64,000 nt of DNA from Pseudocolwellia sp. AS88 (GCF_030551755.1 NZ_JAUPEC010000008.1:113259-177258); one strand, 5' to 3'. Numbered from the stretch's first letter, positions 1 through 8,618 are shown. Notes: generated from the letters alone by a model not told the origin. Program-made: numbers and translations.

Positions 1-324
1 ATCATGGTCATTACATGAAAAATTAATACACTTTGAAGCTATATCTTCAAGACTTGTTGGACAGGGCAGGTAACTTGTTTCTTTCCAACCAATACTTGAT
101 CCTATTTGTCCCATCATAAATACTGGGATTTTACCGTACTTATTAACCCAAGGAGCAATACAATCAAATAGTGTTTTTTCAAAGCTGTTAACTACTTTGT
201 TCACCCCAAGACTCTTTGCATTGTCAGTTAGAGTGAGGGTTTTATCGTCATTTACTTTACATAAGAAAGCACGTAAATGGCTGGTCCCCCAATCAACAGC
301 AACAACATATTTATGAATTAGCAA
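1..324 (-). CDS. dgoK: 2-dehydro-3-deoxygalactonokinase-like kinase, N-terminal part (runs off window)
   Basis: Only the first 108 or so residues are in the window; the gene continues beyond position 1. The reading frame opens with TTG directly after the SDR stop codon, with GGGAG a few bases upstream inside the SDR end, so the two genes are translationally adjacent. The N-terminus carries the sugar-kinase phosphate motif VAVDWGTSHLRAF and a later MMGQIGSSIGWKE segment that matches the DgoK family (E. coli 'MAGMVGSNVGWK'). The family phosphorylates 2-keto-3-deoxy-galactonate in the De Ley-Doudoroff pathway. The aldolase and dehydratase expected with it are not visible here. A role on another keto-deoxy sugar acid is possible. 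Confidence 0.75.
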   Translation of the reverse strand, partial: MLIHKYVVAVDWGTSHLRAFLCKVNDDKTLTLTDNAKSLGVNKVVNSFEKTLFDCIAPWVNKYGKIPVFMMGQIGSSIGWKETSYLPCPTSLEDIASKCINFSCNDHD

Positions 325-1092
325 TTAAATTCTCCCGCCATCAATAATAATGCTTTGTCCTGTGATTAATGCACTATCGTCAGATGCTAAAAACAATGCT
401 AAATTCGATACATCCTCTGGACTAATTCTTTTTTTTAATGCCATGGATTCCATCCACTTTTCTTCTTCTTGCTCTGTTAACCAGCTTGATAATTGACGAT
501 CAGTTGCAACCCAGCCAGGTAAAATAGCATTTACTCGGATATTAGATTCGCCGAATTCTTTTGATAAAGCTTTAGTCATACCCATTAAGCCTGCTTTAGC
601 AGTAACATACCCAGTCATGTGTTGTTGACCAATTAAGGCATTAATCGAGCTAAAGTTTATAATGCTACCAGATGCGTTACCTTTCATTAATTTAAACGCT
701 ATTTGAGAAGAGAAGAAGGCAGGATCTAAATTAACTTGCATACATTTATGCCAGTCATGTGCTGAAATGTTTTCTGTGTATTGACGATTATCGTTACCCA
801 CATTATTAACTAACACGTCGAAACCATTAAAGTATTCTGCTGCTTCAATAATGGCTTGTTGTAATATTTGAGATTGTGTAACGTCGACAGCTTTAAACCA
901 AATGTTATTATTTGATATTGAAGATAATTCAGAAATTAATGCATCGGCTTTATCTTGGTTTAAATCAATAAATGCTACTTTAGCTTTTTGTTGAACAAAA
1001 GCTTTAACCATCGATGCGCCTATACCACTTGCACCGCCAGTAATTAAAATAACTTTATCTTTTAAGCTTGTGTATTGAGTTGATAGACTCAC
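325..1092 (-). CDS. SDR-family sugar dehydrogenase
   Basis: A 255-residue classical short-chain dehydrogenase/reductase. The cofactor loop TGGASGIG lies near residues 19-26, the NNVG motif near 97-100, the catalytic Ser near 145 and YVTAK (Tyr-x-x-x-Lys) near 158-162; the C-terminus ends in the usual IDGG. Asp at the end of the second strand (FIDLNQ) suggests NAD(H) preference. The start is GTG with GGAG seven bases upstream. It is the first gene of a two-gene unit with the DgoK-like kinase and is divergent from a FadR-type regulator, so oxidation of an aldose (galactose-type) or reduction of a uronate-derived ketone is the likely job. The exact substrate cannot be read from sequence. Confidence 0.8.
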   Translation of the reverse strand: MSLSTQYTSLKDKVILITGGASGIGASMVKAFVQQKAKVAFIDLNQDKADALISELSSISNNNIWFKAVDVTQSQILQQAIIEAAEYFNGFDVLVNNVGNDNRQYTENISAHDWHKCMQVNLDPAFFSSQIAFKLMKGNASGSIINFSSINALIGQQHMTGYVTAKAGLMGMTKALSKEFGESNIRVNAILPGWVATDRQLSSWLTEQEEEKWMESMALKKRISPEDVSNLALFLASDDSALITGQSIIIDGGRI

Positions 1093-1192
1093 TTCAATGC
1101 TCCAACTATTGTGAATATGTAATAAAATTAACCTATTTTATTTTAATAGGCTTTAAAGTATTTAAATGTGTTAGTTATTATCTACATATAAA

Positions 1193-1230
1193 GTTATATC
1201 ATATTTGTTTGAAATTAAATATGATATAAC
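1193..1230. promoter_or_regulatory. Perfect 14-bp inverted repeat, candidate GntR operator
   Basis: GTTATATCATATTT at 1193-1206 is mirrored exactly by AAATATGATATAAC at 1217-1230 with a 10-base spacer, in the divergent region between the SDR/kinase unit and the GntR gene. Each arm is itself a pseudo-palindrome around TATATCATA, so it may hold two adjacent dimer sites. FadR-subfamily regulators commonly control and autoregulate through such sites; binding here is inferred from position. Confidence 0.55.
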
Positions 1231-1262
1231 ATATTAATACAATAATAGTGGATTTTAGCTAA

Positions 1263-1961
1263 ATGACACCTTCTATTAAACAGAATTTAACTCAGCAATT
1301 AACTCATAGTCTAGGCATAGCAATCGTTAAGGGAACTTATCCTATTGGGGAAGGCTTACCTTCAGAAGCTGATCTTTGTGTTCAATACAATGTAAGTCGA
1401 AGCTCAACACGCGAAGCTGTTAAAATGCTATCTGCAAAAGGGTTAATTTCCTCTAGACCTAAACAAGGTATAAGAGTTCTACCTGAAAGCAGTTGGAACA
1501 TGTTTGATACCGATGTTTTAACTTGGATATTAAGTAGTAAACCATCACTATCTTTATTAAAAGAATTTACACAAGTTCGTGCTGCAATAGAGCCTCAAGC
1601 TGCAGCTTTAGCATCTATTAATGCAACTTATGAACAGCTAGAAGATATTGAAAAAGCTTTAGAACGTATGATCGATGCAGATCAAGGGCTAGACGACCCA
1701 CTAGATGCAGATATTGCTTTTCATACTAGTATTTTAGTTGCTAGTGGTAATCGATTTTTTGTTCAACTTACTGAGTTTATAGGAACTGCCTTAAAAGTCA
1801 GTATTAGGTATACAAATAAAATTAAAGGCGTACCCGGCGCTGATGTAGAAAAACATGCTGATATCCTTAATACCATTAAGTCTCGTAACCCTGAAAAAGC
1901 ACGTAATGCGGTTAAAACTATTTTAGACGAAGCATTGGAGCTAATTGATTCACAGCTTTAA
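1263..1961 (+). CDS. GntR/FadR-family transcriptional regulator
   Basis: This 232-residue protein has an N-terminal winged helix (roughly residues 8-75, with the recognition segment VSRSSTREAVKMLSAKGL typical of GntR) and a C-terminal all-helical FCD ligand domain (about 95-225). The FCD domain keeps the metal-ligand pattern: Asp/His in DIAFHTSIL and a late His in VEKHADIL. FadR-type GntR proteins usually repress neighbouring catabolic genes until a sugar acid or related metabolite binds. The divergent SDR/DgoK-like unit and the inverted repeat upstream of the start make this gene their probable regulator. Nothing visible follows it in an operon. Confidence 0.88.
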   Translation: MTPSIKQNLTQQLTHSLGIAIVKGTYPIGEGLPSEADLCVQYNVSRSSTREAVKMLSAKGLISSRPKQGIRVLPESSWNMFDTDVLTWILSSKPSLSLLKEFTQVRAAIEPQAAALASINATYEQLEDIEKALERMIDADQGLDDPLDADIAFHTSILVASGNRFFVQLTEFIGTALKVSIRYTNKIKGVPGADVEKHADILNTIKSRNPEKARNAVKTILDEALELIDSQL

Positions 1962-2034
1962 TAATATTCAATCGTTACTGTTCATTAAATACTTGCCTTA
2001 CCTATCTATATGCGAGGGTTATTTTTGTTGGAAC

Positions 2035-2268
2035 TTAAAACCTAAAAGAAAAACGCGTATTAATTTGTTGCTGTAGCCAAGTAGCGGCTTTTTTATTAAG
2101 TGGATTAGTAACAATAGCACCTTGTGGTGTGATCAAGAATACAGAGCGATGTCTGTCGTCTATAAAGCGATATAAGCCATCACCTAAATCTTCAATTTCG
2201 AGTGCTTGAGCGCTGAAACCTATAATAAGTAATGCTCCTGTTAGCATTTTTATCAATAACCTTGGCAT
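2035..2268 (-). pseudogene. Truncated metallo-beta-lactamase-fold hydrolase (N-terminal fragment)
   Basis: The 77-residue frame has a strong Shine-Dalgarno (AAAGGAG, seven bases before ATG), a signal peptide ending near AQA, and the N-terminal beta-strand region of periplasmic MBL-fold hydrolases (LGDGLYRFIDDRHRSVFLITPQ, then IVTNPLNKKAATWLQQQI in separate segments). Intact relatives continue for more than 200 residues and contain HxHxDH; here the frame stops right before that motif. The last residues, RFSFRF, look like the C-terminal strand of an outer-membrane barrel rather than MBL sequence, which suggests a deletion joining two genes. It could still be expressed as a short secreted peptide, but catalysis is impossible without the zinc motif. 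Confidence 0.65.
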
Positions 2269-2706
2269 ATACGATCTCCTTTATTAAAAATAATAATCTT
2301 ATATGTAATAGAAAGAGCAAAGTCTTGGAAAATTTCAGTAAATTAATCAATAACTCAGTGGAAATATTGAATAAACCTATTACGCTTAAGCCTTGTATCT
2401 CAGGTGCTACGGGTAATTGGATTAATGCAGGAAAGAGCCAATATTGTTAAGTGTGTTGTAACGCTTTGTAATAATTGAGTTAATTGGCTTTTATCTATTG
2501 TTACTCGTTAAACCTTGTGATATTTTTCTTTGTTTTTAGAGGTTTGCATACAATGTACACTTTATAAACAAAGATAAAAATTAACATTAAAATAAAAATC
2601 AAATGGATTATAGGGGCTGTTGACCTTTCATGATTAAATTTTATTCAATTTAGAACGGATTTAATCTCGAAAAAAAAGCCCCTAATAAAATTAAAGGAAT
2701 ATTATT
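2269..2706. other. Gene-free stretch with an inverted-repeat element
   Basis: I see no convincing gene here. The left part is promoter region for the truncated MBL gene. At 2611-2618 TAGGGGCT is repeated inverted as AGCCCCTA at 2677-2684; just inside the left arm is the motif GTTGACCTTTCATGATTA, which recurs near 28660 and 47683. The right edge carries the ribosome-binding region of the following secreted protein. Confidence 0.5.
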
Positions 2707-3252
2707 ATGAAAAAAACTCTTATTAGTGCGGCTTTGTTATCTTTAACTAGTTTTGCTGCTTTAGCACATAATTCAACTCAAACTTACGATGTAGTGCGTG
2801 GCTCTGCAGAAACATTTTCTGTTAGCCAAACTGAGCAATTAGGTAAATTTAGAGCTGTTTTAATGACTAATAGAGGTAGTTGGCATCACAGAACTTCTAG
2901 GTTTAATAGACTTGGACTTGTACTAGACGGAGTTATTAAAGGTGTTTTAAATCCTGACTTCACATTAACGCATTCATTTGTTAATAATAACCGTACAGGT
3001 GTTTTATATACAGAGCATGACTCTATTACGACAATTTTTGCTGGTGATCCAACATGTCAAAACGGTACGGGCTCAACGCCTTTTGAGGTTGAAGAAATCT
3101 TAAATATTGTTGGTGGTAGTGGTATTTATGCTGATGTAGAAGCAGGAAGCTTTATGGTACTGAGAGGCGTTATTAACAATTGTCCTTCGTTACCTGCATA
3201 TGGTCAAAATACCTTTGAGATAATTGATGGTTCGGTAACCTTTGCTCAATAA
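2707..3252 (+). CDS. Secreted protein of unknown function
   Basis: This 181-residue protein has a clear Sec signal peptide (KK followed by a hydrophobic stretch and cleavage after ALA, near residue 20). The mature part is rich in beta-prone residues and Asn/Thr/Gly, with two cysteines (in DPTCQNG and NNCPSL) that could form one disulfide. A segment IVGGSGIYADVEAGSFM followed by a GVIN strand and a final FEIIDGSVTF strand resembles the repeated strand-turn pattern of small eight-stranded barrel proteins (allene-oxide-cyclase/dirigent-like), but this is only a visual likeness. AAAGGA precedes the ATG. It appears monocistronic. I do not recognise a named family. Confidence 0.7.
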   Translation: MKKTLISAALLSLTSFAALAHNSTQTYDVVRGSAETFSVSQTEQLGKFRAVLMTNRGSWHHRTSRFNRLGLVLDGVIKGVLNPDFTLTHSFVNNNRTGVLYTEHDSITTIFAGDPTCQNGTGSTPFEVEEILNIVGGSGIYADVEAGSFMVLRGVINNCPSLPAYGQNTFEIIDGSVTFAQ

Positions 3253-3292
3253 TTTTTTTTAGTAGTCGTTAACTCTTTAAAGGAGATCAGCA

Positions 3293-3352
3293 ATGATTTC
3301 CTTTCATTTCGGTTCTATCTTATTCTTTCCATGTTTCAAAATTACATTTTAA
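3293..3352 (+). CDS. Possible 19-residue Phe-rich leader peptide
   Basis: A very short frame starts with ATG seven bases after AAAGGAG, one of the best ribosome-binding sites in the region, and ends at TAA. Six of its 19 residues are Phe (MISFHFGSILFFPCFKITF). It lies between the secreted protein and the 657-residue gene. The strong site argues for translation, and the composition recalls attenuation leader peptides, but I found no clear terminator/antiterminator pair downstream. It may instead be a chance frame or a gene remnant. Confidence 0.35.
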   Translation: MISFHFGSILFFPCFKITF

Positions 3353-3464
3353 AAGTATTATCACTTTCCTCGTTCATTAAATACTAAAAACATATCTATT
3401 AGGCTAAAGCTTTTGCAGGATTATCCGATACAAATGTTATGTGGATTTAAGGTTAAGGATAATC

Positions 3465-5438
3465 ATGAACAACAATATTTCATCGAGTCAAACAGACTTA
3501 ATAAATTCGCTTGCCCAGCTAAATCAAAATATCACACATACCTTAAGCAACGAACTTAAAAATATTGAGCCTGAAATGGTTCAAGCCCTGAATGATCTAC
3601 AGCTAAAAAAACAGTCACTTGGCGATAAAGAGTTGGATCAACTCCTTCAGCAACAGATCACATCTATTTTTACCATATCAGAGACTACTTCAAACACGAC
3701 ACTAAACAGCGTAAAAGCTTTCGATTATAAGCCTTCAAGTGAAGAATTAGCTATACGTACTGTACTAACAAGTCAGCAGGAAGGGTTACTTAATAATGAG
3801 AGTAGCGACAAGTTGATAGAGCGTTTTAATCATTCAGTAAAAAATGTTCATCAGGCCTACGCAAATACCAGTGATATTTTATCTGACTTAGGCCAATTAG
3901 GGCATGAACAAAAGTCGTTTTTAGCTACTAGCCAACAACGTGTTGATCACGTTTTAGGTGCTTATAGTAATGATATCAGTAATTTAAACAACCCAGATGA
4001 TGGCAGCTACGTTTTTGAATTATCTGTAAAAACTAAAGAAGGTGATACTATTCGTATAACCTTTAATTCGTCTCAAGGATACGATAAAAACGTAGATCAT
4101 TCGGCTAACGAATTAAGTTTTACTTATCAAGTAGAAGGTGAGTTGTCTGAAGCTGAGCATAAAGCGTTAACACAGGTTATGTCTGGTGTTGGTGCAATGG
4201 CAGATGAATTTTTTAAGGTCAGCGAGAATAGTTTTAATCCATTTAGAGGGGAAAATCAGGCGGATATGAGTTTAGATTTTTTGTCTGATATTAACCATCA
4301 GCAATTATCTGATTTTGATTTATCTCTTTCTACAAATACTGGAAGTAACGCTTCTGCAAGAACGATTGATTTGAGTTATCAGTTTGATCATGTTGCTCAT
4401 CAACAGAACTTTGATTTTGAATCAAAAAATGGCTCACAAGTTGTCGACTTTTCTGTCGCTATGTCAGCATTTGGTGGTAGTGATGTTACTCAAATGCAGC
4501 AATATTTATCGGCACTTGATGCTAATCTTGAAGACAGCCGCACTCATAGTACTATGGAAGGTAAATCTTCTACGTTTGGTAAAAGTACTGATACCAATAT
4601 ACGCGAGGGTTTTGAATTATTTAAAGAGGCTTTTTCGAGTATGTCTTCAGCGGCAGAGCGCTACAGTCAAATAGAGTCGACAGCAGCTAATCAATTTCTC
4701 AATAGCCGTAATATGGTGGCTGACTTAGTTGATAATATGATCACTCATGATTCTCGTTATCAAGGCCTTAAAACTGATGTAAGTACTGGAGTAGGAAGTG
4801 ATGTGAGTGAGGATGTAAGAGATACATTAGGCGCTGGTATCTCTAAATTAGCAGACTTTGATTCGAGCTTCTCTTTCGCTATTGTTGGACAAAAAATCAA
4901 TCCTAAAACCACCATAGATCTAAGCCAAGAAACGCAGGAGCATCAGTCAGGAAAATTATTCAAAGTTAATCAAAGTAAGACAGCAAATACTCATTTTGAT
5001 TATCAACTAAGCCGTCCTGATTATTATGATAAGACTGAAAGCTACCAAATCGGCGCAGCCATACAAAATGATGAGTTGGTTGGATTAGATCAAACACATG
5101 AAGTTAATATTGATCAAAAGCTTTATCGAGAAGGTAAAAATCCGGGTCAGTATGAACTGATGATGGAACGTACTGAAAACCAAATGTCTGAAAGTAAAGT
5201 GCGCCTAATTGATGATATATGGCTTGAGACTAATGAGAATAGTCATGATATGAACAAACGAGAACGAGTTGCAGACGAGGGTGAACCAGAAGACTTTAAA
5301 ACAACTAACCATCATTCACACGATAAATTAATTACACTTATTGGTGATTTAGACAAGCTTGAAAACAATGAAAAACTAAAGCGTGAATATAATGTTGAAT
5401 TAAATAAGGTAAACTTTTTTATGGAGAAAAAATTATAA
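3465..5438 (+). CDS. Large protein of unknown function, no signal peptide
   Basis: I place the start at ATG 3465 (AAGGAT just upstream) instead of the GTG at 3441, giving 657 residues. It has no signal peptide and no membrane segment. The N-terminal 150 residues are Gln/Asn/Leu-rich and probably helical. Around residues 185-300 there is a beta-rich section with repeated patterns such as FELSVKTKEGDTIRITF and SYQFDHVAHQQNFDFES. A further helical section (about 340-480) and an acidic, charged C-terminus (DEGEPEDFK) follow. The repeated 'ELSVKT..GD.I.I.F' type strand resembles domains in flagellar or surface-associated proteins of Alteromonadales, but I cannot assign a family. It is followed by a hairpin terminator, so it appears to be a single-gene unit. 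Confidence 0.75.
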   Translation: MNNNISSSQTDLINSLAQLNQNITHTLSNELKNIEPEMVQALNDLQLKKQSLGDKELDQLLQQQITSIFTISETTSNTTLNSVKAFDYKPSSEELAIRTVLTSQQEGLLNNESSDKLIERFNHSVKNVHQAYANTSDILSDLGQLGHEQKSFLATSQQRVDHVLGAYSNDISNLNNPDDGSYVFELSVKTKEGDTIRITFNSSQGYDKNVDHSANELSFTYQVEGELSEAEHKALTQVMSGVGAMADEFFKVSENSFNPFRGENQADMSLDFLSDINHQQLSDFDLSLSTNTGSNASARTIDLSYQFDHVAHQQNFDFESKNGSQVVDFSVAMSAFGGSDVTQMQQYLSALDANLEDSRTHSTMEGKSSTFGKSTDTNIREGFELFKEAFSSMSSAAERYSQIESTAANQFLNSRNMVADLVDNMITHDSRYQGLKTDVSTGVGSDVSEDVRDTLGAGISKLADFDSSFSFAIVGQKINPKTTIDLSQETQEHQSGKLFKVNQSKTANTHFDYQLSRPDYYDKTESYQIGAAIQNDELVGLDQTHEVNIDQKLYREGKNPGQYELMMERTENQMSESKVRLIDDIWLETNENSHDMNKRERVADEGEPEDFKTTNHHSHDKLITLIGDLDKLENNEKLKREYNVELNKVNFFMEKKL

Positions 5439-5568
5439 GCTTCAATGATCTAATTTTAATCCAAAAACCTTAAGATATAAGCACTCATATACTTATATTA
5501 ATTATCTACTTAATAAATATTCGATTTTAATACCTCTACCTTAAAATGTTACTGTTAAAGCAGTGTAT

Positions 5569-5593
5569 AAACACTTAAGCCCTTAAGTGTTTT
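5569..5593 (+). terminator. Hairpin terminator after the 657-residue gene
   Basis: AAACACTTAAG and CTTAAGTGTTT form an almost continuous palindrome with two central bases, followed by TTTCTGTG. The short T tract makes termination plausible for the gene ending at 5438, although it lies 130 bases downstream. Confidence 0.45.
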
Positions 5594-5663
5594 CTGTGTA
5601 TTTATAAATATCATCTCCCTGCATATACATTAATACTAATAGTTCTTATTTGATTATATAAAT

Positions 5664-5682
5664 GCTTTTGATAATCATTATC
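5664..5682 (+). promoter_or_regulatory. Fur box upstream of the TonB receptor
   Basis: GATAATCATTATC at 5670-5682 is an exact match to the 3' thirteen bases of the classical Fur consensus (GATAATGATAATCATTATC), and ATCATTTGAAT extends similarity to the right. It lies about 70 bases before the receptor start, where it would overlap a promoter. Iron-replete repression of the receptor follows from known Fur biology. Confidence 0.75.
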
Positions 5683-5752
5683 ATTTGAATTATTTCTATG
5701 TATAATGCTTTCAAAAATTATTTACATATTATTAACGCAAGGGTATTTAAAC

Positions 5753-7885
5753 ATGAAGTCTACGCATTTTTTTGTATTGTCGTCGCTTACTTTGGCTATG
5801 GGTTTGTCAAGTTCAGTGAATGCAATGGAGTCAGAAAAAAACATTGAGAAGTCTGATAAAGACGTTGAACAGATTTTAATTTTAGGTGTACGCCAAGACC
5901 GTGTAAGCAAAGGCGCTACAGGCTTAACACTAGAATTAAATGAAACACCTCAATCAATCAGTGTAATTAGCTCTGAACAAATTAAGAACTTTGCTGCTAC
6001 AAGTGTTAATGATGCTCTTCAAATGGCAACGGGTATAACGGTAGAGCAAGGTGAAACTAACCGTACTCGCTATACATCACGTGGTTTCGATATTAAAAGC
6101 ACTCAAATAGACGGTATTGGCCTACCTAATGGTTGGGGTCTTGTTACTGGCGCTGTAGAGAGTTACGGCTATGAAGATATTGAAATAATTCGTGGTGCCA
6201 ACGGTCAATTAACGGGTGTAGGTAACTCAGCTGGTACGATTAATTATGTTCGTAAACGTCCAACCAATGAAAATGAAGGTGAAGTAGGTGTATCTGTTGG
6301 TTCGTATGGTTTAAAACGCGTTGAAGCTGATTATTCTTTCTTGTTAACCGAAAGTGGAAGTTGGGCTGCACGTGTTGTTGGTGTTTTAGAAGATGCTGAT
6401 TCATACCTTGACGCTTTAGAAGATGACCGTGGATTTATCTCTGTTGTGGTTGATGGTCAAATAAGTGATAACTCAACAATTGCTTTTGGTGCTTCTCATC
6501 AAGATGCAAATAGTGACGGTGTTATGTGGGGTGGTTTACCATTAGCTTATTCTGATGGAACACAAGCTGACTTTGATGTAGGCACAAGCCCGACCCAAGA
6601 TTGGACGATGTGGGACACTGTTAATACAAACTTTTTTGTCGAATATACTTATACATTTGATAATGATTGGGAAATTAAAACGACCTACAACAGACAAGAT
6701 TCAGATGATCAAAGTAAGTTGTTTTATGTTTATGATGCGCTGGGTGTTTTTAACAGCCAAACGAATTTAGGTTTAGTTGGTCTTCCTGGACGTTATGATT
6801 CTGAGTTTAGTGCTAACTTGTTTGATGTAACGGTTAAAGGTAAATACGATTTAGCGGGTAGGCAGCATGAGGTAATGTTCGGTGCAAGCACATCTAAAAG
6901 TACAGACACTTCATACACTAATGCTGCTGTAGCTGGAGCACCTTATATTGATTATGCAGGCAATACCGTATTATTCACTCCGGCTTTTCCATATTCAACA
7001 AGCTCAGACGCTATTCCAGAACCTGAATGGTCAGAGAAAGTTAAATACGCTGAACTTGATGTAACCTTAACACGCATATTTGGCTCAACTAAGGTGAACA
7101 TAACTGATGACTTATTTGTTATTGCTGGTTTTAATGCGATTGACTATACCCGTAAAGGCTATAATGAAGGTGGACCTGTTGATAATAATGAAAGCGAAAT
7201 TAGCCCTTACCTTGCCGCAACTTACTCGATTAATGAAGATGTTAATGTTTACATTGGTTACTCAGACATTTATCAACCGCAAGAGCAAACAGACTTTGAT
7301 GGACATTTTTTAGATCCAAGTAAAGGCACTAACTATGAAGTGGGTGTAAAAACTCAATGGTTTGATGACAACCTACTTGCTACTTTTTCAGTATTTAGTG
7401 CAGAGCAAGAAAATGTATCTGTTTTTGCTGGTTTGAACACTACGGGTAATTATTATTATGAAGGCACAACAATGGAAACTGAAGGTTTTGAGTTTGAAGT
7501 TGTGGGTCATATTACTGAAAACTTGAATACTTATTTTGCTTACACCTTCTTGGATATAGAAGATGAATTAGGTGAAAATACAAGTGCTTGGGAACCCAAA
7601 GATTTAGTTAAGTTTTCATTAGATTATAGCTTACCTGAAATGTCTGAATTGACCTTTGGTTTAGGTGGTAAGTGGCAATCAAAAGTTGAAAATGCGGCAG
7701 GAACGGTTAAACAAGATTCATATTTACTACTTAATGCTTTTGCTCGTTGGGATATATCAGAAAAACTTAGCCTACAAGCCAATATTGATAATATTACTGA
7801 TGAAAAATATATTACCAGTTTAAAGAATGTTGGTTTTTATGGTGCTCCAACCACGGGGCGTGTAAGTGTAACTTACCAATTTTAA
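5753..7885 (+). CDS. TonB-dependent ferric-siderophore receptor
   Basis: Outer-membrane gated channel for a ferric siderophore, energised by TonB-ExbBD. I choose ATG 5753 because it gives a proper signal peptide (MKSTHFF... ending at SVNA), unlike the ATG at 5705; the mature protein then starts with the TonB-box region (VEQILILGV). The plug domain covers about residues 55-170, with the typical ETPQSISVIS, DALQMATGI, RYTSRGF and EIIRGANGQLTGVGNSAGTI motifs of the FhuE/FoxA/FpvA-type siderophore subfamily. A 22-stranded barrel follows and the protein ends in aromatic VSVTYQF, the usual Bam signal. At 710 residues it is full length. A Fur box precedes it. No siderophore synthesis genes are in the window, so a xenosiderophore is possible. 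Confidence 0.92.
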   Translation: MKSTHFFVLSSLTLAMGLSSSVNAMESEKNIEKSDKDVEQILILGVRQDRVSKGATGLTLELNETPQSISVISSEQIKNFAATSVNDALQMATGITVEQGETNRTRYTSRGFDIKSTQIDGIGLPNGWGLVTGAVESYGYEDIEIIRGANGQLTGVGNSAGTINYVRKRPTNENEGEVGVSVGSYGLKRVEADYSFLLTESGSWAARVVGVLEDADSYLDALEDDRGFISVVVDGQISDNSTIAFGASHQDANSDGVMWGGLPLAYSDGTQADFDVGTSPTQDWTMWDTVNTNFFVEYTYTFDNDWEIKTTYNRQDSDDQSKLFYVYDALGVFNSQTNLGLVGLPGRYDSEFSANLFDVTVKGKYDLAGRQHEVMFGASTSKSTDTSYTNAAVAGAPYIDYAGNTVLFTPAFPYSTSSDAIPEPEWSEKVKYAELDVTLTRIFGSTKVNITDDLFVIAGFNAIDYTRKGYNEGGPVDNNESEISPYLAATYSINEDVNVYIGYSDIYQPQEQTDFDGHFLDPSKGTNYEVGVKTQWFDDNLLATFSVFSAEQENVSVFAGLNTTGNYYYEGTTMETEGFEFEVVGHITENLNTYFAYTFLDIEDELGENTSAWEPKDLVKFSLDYSLPEMSELTFGLGGKWQSKVENAAGTVKQDSYLLLNAFARWDISEKLSLQANIDNITDEKYITSLKNVGFYGAPTTGRVSVTYQF

Positions 7886-7914
7886 CGTTTACTTAAGTAA
7901 TTGTTAAACATGGC

Positions 7915-7963
7915 GTAAATAATTATTTAACGGTAAATAATTATTTAACGGTAAATAATTATT
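7915..7963. repeat. 18-bp tandem repeat, about 2.7 copies
   Basis: The unit GTAAATAATTATTTAACG occurs at 7915-7932 and 7933-7950, with a partial third copy to 7963. Each unit contains an AT-rich palindrome (AAATAATTATTT). It lies between the receptor stop codon and its terminator. Confidence 0.85.
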
Positions 7964-8000
7964 AGCCCTAAACTTTATACATAAGGTTTAGGGCTTTTTT
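7964..8000 (+). terminator. Rho-independent terminator of the TonB receptor gene
   Basis: AGCCCTAAAC (7964-7973) pairs with GTTTAGGGCT (7986-7995) around a 12-base loop and is followed by six T on the plus strand. The convergent cyclophilin gene ends just beyond and may share the hairpin. Confidence 0.9.
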
Positions 8001-8012
8001 ACCTAAAGTTTA

Positions 8013-8618
8013 TTACTCTTTTTTTTCATCAAGAATAACCACTCTTAAAATAGTGATCATTTTCTTCGGCACCGTTGGATAACCCAATTCTTCGCTGTAG
8101 CCAACCTCAACTTCTGAAATAGCTTCAAGTACTTCGTAACCTTCAATAACTTCGCCAAAAACCGCATAGCCCCATGTTCTTCCTGGATCTAAATTAGTAT
8201 TATCATTTAGGTTAATAAAAAATTGGCTCGTCGCTGAATGGGCATCATTGAGTTGTTTGGCCATGGTGATAGTGCCGTCTTTATTTTTTAAGCCGTTACC
8301 AGATTCATTAAAAATAGGTTTGTCGGGTTCAATTTCAGTGTAGTTTGTCATAAAGCCACCGGCTTGAATAAGGTAAGCCTCTTCTACGCGGTGAACTAAG
8401 GTTTTATCGTATTGGCCACGAGCAACATAACCTAAAAAGTTATCAACGGTAATTCTAGCGCGATAGCGATCGAGTTGAAGCACTACATTTCCCATCGATG
8501 TTTCTATTCGTACTTTGGGAGATAAGTTGTTTGGCTGAATGTATTGACCTTTTGTACCAGCAGCAAGCAGTTGAAAAGACATAAATATTGAAAGAATGAT
8601 AAGAGAAATTCTGAGCAC
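8013..8618 (-). CDS. Periplasmic peptidyl-prolyl cis-trans isomerase, cyclophilin type
   Basis: A 201-residue cyclophilin with a signal peptide (hydrophobic LIILSIFMSFQLLAA), so it acts on prolines of proteins folding in the periplasm. Recognisable features are VRIETSMGNVVLQL at the domain start, VHRVEEAYLIQAGGF (the FHRVI.DFMIQGGD region with Arg at the active site), SATSQFFINL and WGYAVFGEVIEGYEVL. The tryptophan of eukaryotic cyclosporin-binding forms is absent, as in bacterial PpiA-type enzymes. It stands alone between convergent and divergent neighbours. The product could equally be named PpiA; I cannot distinguish orthologues without a tree. Confidence 0.9.
   Translation of the reverse strand: MLRISLIILSIFMSFQLLAAGTKGQYIQPNNLSPKVRIETSMGNVVLQLDRYRARITVDNFLGYVARGQYDKTLVHRVEEAYLIQAGGFMTNYTEIEPDKPIFNESGNGLKNKDGTITMAKQLNDAHSATSQFFINLNDNTNLDPGRTWGYAVFGEVIEGYEVLEAISEVEVGYSEELGYPTVPKKMITILRVVILDEKKE

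Noticed and set aside
2232..2450. A 72-codon plus-strand frame opposite the truncated MBL gene
   Set aside because: No ribosome-binding site and no protein-like composition; it overlaps the MBL start region antisense and looks like a chance frame.
3441..3464. GTG at 3441 as start of the 657-residue protein
   Set aside because: There is no ribosome-binding site before it, while ATG 3465 has AAGGAT at a good distance.
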